Assembly: GCA_046297935.1 (NCBI GenBank)
Contig: JBKBHA010000014.1
Coordinates: forward strand, 28,135 to 92,134
DNA from: CAYMZZ01 sp046297935
Lineage (GTDB): Bacteria; Bacteroidota; Bacteroidia; Chitinophagales; Chitinophagaceae
Length of the DNA: 64,000 bases
Direction of reading: 5' to 3'
Under the pieces are notes generated by a model, which worked only from the letters and a program-made list of their open reading frames with translations, was not told the DNA's origin and searched no databases. Shown here piece by piece: positions 1 through 6,469 of the stretch. The position numbers and the translations under genes were made by a program. Each line of letters begins with the position of its first letter. The stretch's first letter is position 1.

Positions 1-6
1 TTCTAA

Positions 7-1176
7 TTATTGATAGCTGATCGACTCGCCCGCTGCCTTTATCGTAACGCCTTTATCGCCTGCTTCTGTTCGGCCAATTATCTGCGCATCGATGTTGAAC
101 CCACGAGCCACATCGATGATAGCCTGAGCATCTTTTTCGGTGCAGTATACCTCGAGTCGGGTACCCATATTAAATACCTGATACATTTCACGATTGTCGG
201 CACCACTGGCAGCCTGTATCAGCTGAAATATTTCAGGGGCAGGAAGAAGGTTGTCTTTTACAACATTTACTCCTTCGGGCAGGTACTTCAAACATTTGGT
301 TTGTCCGCCGCCGCTGCAATGAATGAGTCCTTTAATACTATCGAAATATTCAGTGAGCAATACCTTCATAACCGGCGCAAAGCTGCGGGTGGGCGACAAC
401 AACAACTGACCAATATTCATTTTTTCCCCACCTGCTTCTACCGGATCGGTTAAACGGTGCGGACCTATGTAAACCACACTGTCGTCGAGGCTGGTTTCAT
501 AACTGGAGGGATACTTTACTGCGTATTCCTTGTGCAACATATCGTGGCGCGCGCTGGTAAGTCCGTTGCTGGCAATGCCACTGTTATAACTGGTCTCGTA
601 ACTTGCTTTACCGTAACTCGCCAATCCAACAATCACCTGTCCGGGAGCAATCTTATCGTTGGTCACCAGCTTCTGCCGCGGCCATCGCGCAGCCATAGTA
701 CCATTCACAGCAATGCTGCGAACCACATCGCCCACATCGGCCGTTTCGCCGCCCATATAGGTAATCCGCACGCCGAATTTGGCGAGCTGATCAAACAGGT
801 CCTGGCTGCCCTGTATCACCGCTTCCAATACTTCGCCGGGGATCAATTTTTTATTTCTGTCAATGGTCGATGAAAAAACGAGTTGATCGTAAATACCAAC
901 ACAAAGCAGGTCGTCGAGATTCATCACAATCGCATCCTGGGCTATTCCGCGCCACACAGATAAATCGCCGGTTTCCTTCCAGTACAGATAGGCAAGCACG
1001 CTCTTGGTACCCGCACCGTCTGCATGCATCAGGCTGGCAAATTCGGGGTCTCCCGCAAACACATCCGGGTAAATCTTACAAAATGCTTTCGGATATAGCC
1101 CCTTGTCGAGGTGGCGCGTAGCCGCGTGTACTTCTTCTTTCTGAGCCGAAACTCCTCTTTTTGCGTATAAACTCAT
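7..1176 (-). CDS. purM: Phosphoribosylformylglycinamidine cyclo-ligase (AIR synthase)
   Basis: PurM closes the imidazole ring of AIR from FGAM with ATP in cytosolic de novo purine synthesis. The 389-residue protein carries the family's HADGAGTK loop (residues 51-58), the GGETADVGD segment (142-150) and a Gly-rich GGGQTK stretch in the C-terminal half. It is somewhat longer than the E. coli enzyme (345 residues). The start ATG at 1176 lies about 11 nt below a TAGTTTTG -7 element, so the leader is very short. The gene is complete, with its stop at 7-9. It diverges from ribF across a shared palindromic promoter region, so the two may be co-regulated (inference). Identification is confident. Confidence 0.95.
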   Translation of the reverse strand: MSLYAKRGVSAQKEEVHAATRHLDKGLYPKAFCKIYPDVFAGDPEFASLMHADGAGTKSVLAYLYWKETGDLSVWRGIAQDAIVMNLDDLLCVGIYDQLVFSSTIDRNKKLIPGEVLEAVIQGSQDLFDQLAKFGVRITYMGGETADVGDVVRSIAVNGTMAARWPRQKLVTNDKIAPGQVIVGLASYGKASYETSYNSGIASNGLTSARHDMLHKEYAVKYPSSYETSLDDSVVYIGPHRLTDPVEAGGEKMNIGQLLLSPTRSFAPVMKVLLTEYFDSIKGLIHCSGGGQTKCLKYLPEGVNVVKDNLLPAPEIFQLIQAASGADNREMYQVFNMGTRLEVYCTEKDAQAIIDVARGFNIDAQIIGRTEAGDKGVTIKAAGESISYQ

Positions 1177-1191
1177 GATCAGCTTTGTGCG

Positions 1192-1267
1192 GCAAAACTA
1201 GTGGTTAAATTCGGGAATTGGAGCCGTGGCAGCGCTGGCAATTCTTAAATTTAACCACTAGTTTTGC
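1192..1267. promoter_or_regulatory. Palindromic divergent promoter between purM and ribF
   Basis: Two 29-nt arms (1192-1220 and 1239-1267) are inverted copies matching at 26 of 29 positions, separated by 18 nt. Each arm ends in TAGTTTTG, a perfect match to the Bacteroidota -7 consensus TAnnTTTG: 1259-1266 on the plus strand toward ribF and 1200-1193 on the minus strand toward purM. Upstream of each -7 both arms share AATTTAACCAC. Neither arm has a clear TTG -33 box. The conserved block may be an operator bound by one regulator, or simply mirrored promoters. Confidence 0.7.
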
Positions 1268-1277
1268 AGCCGAACTT

Positions 1278-2228
1278 ATGAAAGTACACAAGGATCCCCG
1301 GCAATTACCAGTGTTCAGGCGAGCAGTAGTAACCATTGGCACCTTCGATGGTGTTCATAACGGCCATCGCCAGATCATCGAACGTATGAAAGCTGAAGCG
1401 GCCCGGATCGACGGAGAAACGGTAATTGTCACCTTTCACCCCCACCCGCGCAAAATTGTCAACAGTACCATCCTGGGTGTCCGTTTGCTCAATACCCTCG
1501 ACGAGCGCATTATGTTGCTCGGCCAGCTCGGCATCGACCACCTGGTAATTGTGCCGTTTACGGATGCTTTTGCAAATCAGGAAGCAGAAAACTATGTGTC
1601 TGATTTTTTGGTAAAACTTTTCAATCCACACACGATCATAATCGGATACGATCATCGTTTTGGAAAAGACCGGAGAGGAGACTACAGGTTACTGGAAGAA
1701 CTGGCGCCCCGTTATGGCTTCGAGCTGCGTGAAATACCTCGGCATGTGCTGGATGAAATTGCAGTGAGCTCAACCCGAATTCGGGAGGCGCTGCTACAGG
1801 GCGAGCTGGAAACGGCCAACCGGCTGCTGGGCTATTCCTTTCTTTTTACCGGCCAGGTAGTGCATGGCGATAAACTCGGCCGCCAGTTGGGTTACCCCAC
1901 AGCTAACCTCCGCATTCACGACGAAGAAAAAATGATTCCTGCCAACGGCATTTATGCGGTAAGGGCTGCGTTGGTGGAGCCCCAACAACAACAGTTTCCG
2001 CCGCAATTTATTAACGGCATGATGAGCATTGGATTTCGCCCAACGGTAGACGGCAAAAAACGGGTGATTGAAATAAACCTCTTCGATTTCTCCGAAGAAA
2101 TATACGACCGTTATCTGATGGTTGCGGTAGAACAATACCTGCGTGCAGAAGTGCGATTCAATTCGCTTGACGAACTGATTGTACAGATGGGAAAAGACCG
2201 GGAAGAGTCGCTACGCATACTAACATAG
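1278..2228 (+). CDS. ribF: Bifunctional riboflavin kinase / FAD synthetase
   Basis: RibF phosphorylates riboflavin to FMN and adenylates FMN to FAD. The N-terminal nucleotidyltransferase domain has the TIGTFDGVHNGH motif (residues 19-30) and SSTRIR (164-169). The C-terminal riboflavin kinase domain begins near residue 190 with GDKLGRQLGYPTANL (197-211). I chose the ATG at 1278 (316 residues) because the family motif then starts about 20 residues in and the ATG sits 11 nt after the -7 element. An upstream in-frame ATG at 1218 lies inside the palindromic promoter and would add 20 unrelated residues. No terminator is visible before the convergent gene at 2267. Confidence 0.95.
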   Translation: MKVHKDPRQLPVFRRAVVTIGTFDGVHNGHRQIIERMKAEAARIDGETVIVTFHPHPRKIVNSTILGVRLLNTLDERIMLLGQLGIDHLVIVPFTDAFANQEAENYVSDFLVKLFNPHTIIIGYDHRFGKDRRGDYRLLEELAPRYGFELREIPRHVLDEIAVSSTRIREALLQGELETANRLLGYSFLFTGQVVHGDKLGRQLGYPTANLRIHDEEKMIPANGIYAVRAALVEPQQQQFPPQFINGMMSIGFRPTVDGKKRVIEINLFDFSEEIYDRYLMVAVEQYLRAEVRFNSLDELIVQMGKDREESLRILT

Positions 2229-2266
2229 CCGACTGCTCCCGGTCCTGAAAAATTATTTGCCCATTA

Positions 2267-3037
2267 TTAATACTCGATCAGAAATTCCAGTTTCTTTCCG
2301 TCGTCAAAAAAGTCTTCCATCGACTCATTAATGGTCACCGTCTTCTTATCTTCTGAAAGAGATACTCCCACTCCTTCCGCCTTTTTTGCCGGCGAAGGAA
2401 GGTGAATAATGATTTTTGTAGCCTGCGACATTCCCTGCGAAGCCATTTCTTTCATTTGTTGCAGGCTCTGGTCGGAAGCAACCGAAGAATATTTTTCAGC
2501 ATTCAGTTTTTTGCTGATAGTTCCTTTCTTAAACTCCACCGAATAATAATCGTCAAGTGTTGATGAAGGCATGGCTTCGTTCAACTCATCCATTCCTTCC
2601 ATTTCCTTCATTTTCTCTCCTTTTGCCATCATCTCCAACAGTCCTGCGCCTCCGGACTTGCCAGTGAGGCCATGAGCCAGGTTAAGGTCGGCATAGGAAC
2701 TAAATGGTACGGTAACTGCTGTCAGCATTTGACTATTGTCGGCATCTACCAACAGGCGGAAAGTGCCTTTCTCAGCCAGTTTACGTTCCGCGTCGGTTAG
2801 TCCGGGAATGCTATCTACAATTTGTATCAGGGAGATGCTGCTGTCCATCTTTTTGCCTTCCAGCTCCTTTGTTCCTTCGCCTCCGAAATTGCGGGCCATT
2901 TCCAGCATGCCGCCCATATCAACAGAACTCACGTAGGTTCCCGACCCGTCGCTTTTGATAGTTATTTCGCGAGTCATTTCGCAACTGGTGGTTCCCAGCG
3001 CCAGGGCAGCCAGGGCCACCCACATCAATCGTTTCAT
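2267..3037 (-). CDS. Hypothetical lipoprotein
   Basis: The protein has 256 residues from the ATG at 3037. The sequence opens MKRLMWVALAALALGTTSCE: a basic N-terminus, a hydrophobic core and a lipobox-like TTSC, so it is probably lipidated at Cys19 and exported. An in-frame ATG at 3088 would put 17 hydrophilic residues before the signal peptide and was rejected. The mature part starts with MTREITIKSDGSGTY and is rich in Met, Lys and Glu with several short helical blocks; I see no catalytic motif. It lies 73 nt upstream of the holA stop codon on the same strand as holA. I do not recognise the family beyond a general Bacteroidota lipoprotein. Confidence 0.75.
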   Translation of the reverse strand: MKRLMWVALAALALGTTSCEMTREITIKSDGSGTYVSSVDMGGMLEMARNFGGEGTKELEGKKMDSSISLIQIVDSIPGLTDAERKLAEKGTFRLLVDADNSQMLTAVTVPFSSYADLNLAHGLTGKSGGAGLLEMMAKGEKMKEMEGMDELNEAMPSSTLDDYYSVEFKKGTISKKLNAEKYSSVASDQSLQQMKEMASQGMSQATKIIIHLPSPAKKAEGVGVSLSEDKKTVTINESMEDFFDDGKKLEFLIEY

Positions 3038-3110
3038 ATTTTTAGTTATTAGGCTACAAAGATGCAGCAATTCCGGCTGCGGTTGCAAAAAGCACGTAAA
3101 ATTCCGGCGC

Positions 3111-4109
3111 TTAGGCTACCATTTTACAGATTAGTTCCTTAAGCAGATCGGCATCTTCAGTGGGCGGAGCATTTACACCTATGCTTTTCAGGTTATACTG
3201 ATGCAACAATAACAGTACGCGCTCTACACCCTCGGCTCCGTATGCACGATAAGCCTTTAGGTAGTCTTTCGCAAAAAAGGGATTAACGCCTATTGCGGCT
3301 GCAACGCCTTTTTCGTCGGCGGCACCAGCACCGGCAACCATATAAACCTTGCTAAAAAAGCTATACAACGAAGGAAGCACCATATGAATCGACCCTGCTT
3401 TGGGATTGCCTGCAAAATATTGGACGATACGAATGCTCTTTGCGATATCCTTCCGGGCAATCGCCTCCTGCAATTCGAAAACATTAAACTCCTTGCTCAC
3501 CCCAACAAACCGTTCTATATCATCCTCAGTAATTGTCTGTCGACCTGCAAGGTTTACTGTGATCTTTTCTATCTCATTTTCTATCCTCGACAGATCATTA
3601 CCGATATGATCAACCAGTAAAGCCAGCGCACGCGGACCAATGGTAAGGCCTTTAGCTGTTACCAGATTTTGTGTCCACTCCGGCAATTGATTTTCGTAAA
3701 GCTTCTTTGTAGTAAGAACCTCTGCTTTATCCTTGAGGAGTTTGGCCAGTTTACTTCGGCCGTCAACTTTTTTTTCTTTGTGGGCTACTACAAATACGGT
3801 GGAACTAAGCGGCTGCTCAATGTATGCTTCCAGTTTATCAAGGTCCTTCATCTGCTGAGCTTCCTTCAACAATACAACCTGACGTTCTGCAAACATCGGA
3901 TAACGTCTGCAGGCGTTTACCACATCGGCCCATTGACTGTCGCGCCCATAAAACACCGAAAGATTGAATGAAGCTTCCGCTTCGCTCAGCAGTTGATGTT
4001 CGGCATATTCAACCACCTTATCAATCGGATAACTCTCCTCCCCTTCTAACCAGTAAACCGGTTTAAACTGGCCCTTTTTCCAGGCCGATATGATTTTTTC
4101 TGCCGACAT
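3111..4109 (-). CDS. holA: DNA polymerase III subunit delta
   Basis: HolA is the clamp-loader delta subunit that opens the beta sliding clamp. The 332-residue length fits the family. The N-terminal part (MSAEKIISAWKKGQFKPVYW, then EGEESYPIDKVVEYAE) matches the usual opening of Bacteroidota HolA, which reads as a fold that pulls an inactive AAA+ domain onto a hairpin. The middle segment LVDHIGNDLSRIENEIEKI is a characteristic delta-subunit helix, followed by EFNVFELQEAIARKD. The C-terminal collar domain holds a Leu-rich LLLLHQYNLKSIG stretch. The start ATG is at 4109. The gene is followed on its strand by the lipoprotein gene at 3037. Confidence 0.9.
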   Translation of the reverse strand: MSAEKIISAWKKGQFKPVYWLEGEESYPIDKVVEYAEHQLLSEAEASFNLSVFYGRDSQWADVVNACRRYPMFAERQVVLLKEAQQMKDLDKLEAYIEQPLSSTVFVVAHKEKKVDGRSKLAKLLKDKAEVLTTKKLYENQLPEWTQNLVTAKGLTIGPRALALLVDHIGNDLSRIENEIEKITVNLAGRQTITEDDIERFVGVSKEFNVFELQEAIARKDIAKSIRIVQYFAGNPKAGSIHMVLPSLYSFFSKVYMVAGAGAADEKGVAAAIGVNPFFAKDYLKAYRAYGAEGVERVLLLLHQYNLKSIGVNAPPTEDADLLKELICKMVA

Positions 4110-4299
4110 AAAACGCTAATATACAATCATTAAATATGAATCGCCTACCCGATTATTGCCACAAATCTAACGCGATTTTATTTTTCTGGCACGGTTTTCG
4201 GAACACTCCGCATCGAATGGATACCATGGCCGTTGCTAACCCAAAAAATCCGGATCCATCCACAGTAAACCTAACAATTGAATTAAAACCCACTTTGTT

Positions 4300-5286
4300 A
4301 TGACAAACACAAATTATCCATCCGCTACTCCTGCGAACGAACCTCAACCTTCGCAGAACAAAGGGAATAATAAGAACCTTTTGATCGGATTGCTGGTTGC
4401 TGGTTTGCTTGGTACCTGGGGCTATCTGCTCTGGGACAAAAACAAGTCAACCGAGAAAATCCAGGAACAACAGACTCTGTCTGAAAATTATTTGTCGCAG
4501 CGCGACTCCCTGAAAACAATGTTCGACGTTGCCCAGTTGCGGTTGGACTCTATTACCGGAGCCAACAATTCGCTTCAGGGTGAAAAGAGCGAACTGATGA
4601 AAAAGATCGATGCTGATAAGGCGGAAATTCGCCGGATCCTTAATGATCGCAATGCTTCAAAAGCAGAATTAGCCCGTGCCCAACAGTTGATCGCAAATCT
4701 GAATAATCAGATCTCCAGCCTGGAAGAAGAAGTAGCCCGACTTACTGGCGAAAACCAGGAGCTCACTGCCAACAACATGCAGTTGTCTGCCGAGAAAACC
4801 GTTCTTGAACAAAACCTGCAGACATCTGCAACTGAAAAAGAAGCCCTGTCACAAACTGTTGACGTAGGTTCTACTTTCAGCGCGTCAAACATTCAGATCA
4901 CTCCGGTGAACGAGAAAAAGAATGGTAAGGAAAAAACTACCTCTACCGCCAAGCGTGTTGACAAACTGGTTGTGTCGTTCGACGTCGAAAACCGTATTGC
5001 CCGTTCAGGCCCTGCTGACATGTATATCATGGTAACAGCTCCCGATGGTAAAGTGGTTGCGGAGGGTGATCTTGGATCAGGTACTCTTACTACCCGTACC
5101 GATGGTGACCGTCCATTTACTACCAAAATTCCGGTAGAATATGAGCAGGGTACCCGCAAAGCAGTACAATTCCCGATCCGTGCAGAAGATTTCCAGCGCG
5201 GTGACTATAAAATTGAAATTTATCATAACGGGTTCAAGATTGGCGAAAGCATCAGAACTCTGAAAAAAGGTGGTTTATTCGGTTAA
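4300..5286 (+). CDS. Membrane-anchored coiled-coil protein (paralogue 1)
   Basis: The 328-residue protein has a short N-terminal tail rich in Asn, Pro and Gln, one membrane segment (about residues 26-45, LLIGLLVAGLLGTWGYLLW), a long coiled coil (about 55-190, heptad-like Leu/Asn/Glu pattern), and a C-terminal beta-rich domain (about 200-328) starting AKRVDKLVVSFDVENR. The C-terminal domain should be periplasmic if the N-terminus is cytosolic. The following gene is a clear paralogue with the same order of parts. I do not know the function. A coiled-coil spacer tethering a small sensor or adhesin-like domain to the inner membrane is an inference. A strong terminator follows at 5312. Confidence 0.8.
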   Translation: MTNTNYPSATPANEPQPSQNKGNNKNLLIGLLVAGLLGTWGYLLWDKNKSTEKIQEQQTLSENYLSQRDSLKTMFDVAQLRLDSITGANNSLQGEKSELMKKIDADKAEIRRILNDRNASKAELARAQQLIANLNNQISSLEEEVARLTGENQELTANNMQLSAEKTVLEQNLQTSATEKEALSQTVDVGSTFSASNIQITPVNEKKNGKEKTTSTAKRVDKLVVSFDVENRIARSGPADMYIMVTAPDGKVVAEGDLGSGTLTTRTDGDRPFTTKIPVEYEQGTRKAVQFPIRAEDFQRGDYKIEIYHNGFKIGESIRTLKKGGLFG

Positions 5287-5311
5287 AAAGCAGTTGCATT
5301 CCTGCAACACG

Positions 5312-5343
5312 CCGCCTCGCCTACCCGGTGAGGCGGTTTTTTT
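5312..5343 (+). terminator. Rho-independent terminator after paralogue 1
   Basis: A GC-rich hairpin with arms CCGCCTCGCC and GGTGAGGCGG (10 bp, one mismatch) spans 5312-5336 and is followed by a run of seven T. It separates the two coiled-coil paralogues into different transcripts. Confidence 0.85.
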
Positions 5344-5368
5344 GTGCCCCTCCGGCATGAGCGGACTC

Positions 5369-5399
5369 TTGCAAGAGAAAATTAATATGTGTAATTTTC
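5369..5399 (+). promoter_or_regulatory. Promoter of coiled-coil paralogue 2
   Basis: TTG at 5369-5371, a 20-nt spacer, and TAATTTTC at 5392-5399 match the Bacteroidota -33/-7 architecture with one mismatch in the -7 box (TAnnTTTG). The site lies directly after the terminator of the upstream gene, with the ATG at 5425. Confidence 0.5.
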
Positions 5400-5424
5400 G
5401 AGTCCGTTCAACAATTTGTACCTT

Positions 5425-6372
5425 ATGCGAGACATTAAACCATTCTTACTCATCCTGTTATCCATCGGTCTGGTGGGTACCTGGGTGTACCACCTGTACG
5501 ACAAAACACAGTACAGCCAGCTCCGAACCGAAGTTTTTGTAAAAGATTCTGCCGCCGTGGCCGACGCTATACGCGATTCGCTGGCCGTGATTTATGCCTC
5601 TACGGTCGACGAACTGGACTCGAAGCTCTTGGCTACCGACAGCAGTTTGACCTTCACTCAATCACGGGCCGATTCACTTCAAAGAAGCCTCGACGGCCGA
5701 ATGACGGAGATCAACCGACTGCGGAGCGAAATTCGCGAAATTCTGGGTAAGGGCAAACAAACCTCCGAAGAAGACATGGGCCATGCCCGCCAGATGATTG
5801 AGGAATTGCAGGGCCAGGTGAATTCTCTTCAGGCACAAAAAGACGGCATGGAAGAAGAAAAGACCAAAATGCTCCAGACCCTGAATCGCCTGACCGAAAA
5901 AGCGAATAGCCTGGAGAGTAGCATACGCAACCTGAGCGAAGAGAATGCCAGCCTGAATCAAAAAGTACAAAGGGCGAGCGTATTTGTGGCGAATGCCATT
6001 GAGCTAAAAGCCGTGCAGGCAAAAGGCTCGCGCGAAGTTGCTACCAATAATGCCAAACGCACCGACAAGTGGATTGTATCTTTTGAAGTGCAAAACAAAG
6101 TGCAGGACTTTGACAATGCAGAAGTGGCTGTGGTTATTGTACAGCCCGACAGGCAGATCCTTCAGAAAGAAGCCTGGGGCTCCGGCAATATGCAAACCAT
6201 CGACGAAGGTGCCCGCCCCTACACACGCCAGGTCAAGTTTGATTACGCCCGCGACGAACGAAAATCACTCACCTTTTCGCTTGATGTAGATGAAGTGGAA
6301 AAAGGAAACTATACGCTCGAGCTCTGGCACAAAGGCTATATGATTGGGAAAACTGCCGCAGGGTTGAAATAA
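5425..6372 (+). CDS. Membrane-anchored coiled-coil protein (paralogue 2)
   Basis: The protein has 315 residues from the ATG at 5425; a TTG three codons upstream is less likely. The layout is the same as in the upstream neighbour: membrane segment at about residues 5-25 (FLLILLSIGLVGTWVYHLY), coiled coil at about 60-180, and a C-terminal beta-rich domain. The paralogy shows in GLLGTWGYLLWDK versus GLVGTWVYHLYDK after the membrane anchor, and AKRVDKLVVSFDVENR versus AKRTDKWIVSFEVQNK at the start of the C-terminal domain. It lacks the 20-residue N-terminal tail of paralogue 1. Function unknown; the separate terminator and promoter suggest independent expression. It ends just before a strong bidirectional hairpin. 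Confidence 0.8.
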   Translation: MRDIKPFLLILLSIGLVGTWVYHLYDKTQYSQLRTEVFVKDSAAVADAIRDSLAVIYASTVDELDSKLLATDSSLTFTQSRADSLQRSLDGRMTEINRLRSEIREILGKGKQTSEEDMGHARQMIEELQGQVNSLQAQKDGMEEEKTKMLQTLNRLTEKANSLESSIRNLSEENASLNQKVQRASVFVANAIELKAVQAKGSREVATNNAKRTDKWIVSFEVQNKVQDFDNAEVAVVIVQPDRQILQKEAWGSGNMQTIDEGARPYTRQVKFDYARDERKSLTFSLDVDEVEKGNYTLELWHKGYMIGKTAAGLK

Positions 6373-6386
6373 AAAGATAAAGAATA

Positions 6387-6437
6387 AAACATAAAAGGAA
6401 GAGCCTGCGACAAACGCAGGCTCTTCCTTTTATGTTT
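6387..6437. terminator. Bidirectional terminator, 23-bp perfect stem
   Basis: A perfect inverted repeat with 23-nt arms and a 5-nt loop (ACAAA) lies between the convergent coiled-coil gene and the TonB receptor gene. The A/T-rich outer ends provide a T-rich tract on each strand (TTTTATGTTT), so it can stop transcription from both sides. Confidence 0.9.
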
Positions 6438-6469
6438 CTTGAAACAATTTGCTCACCAATCGGCTACTG

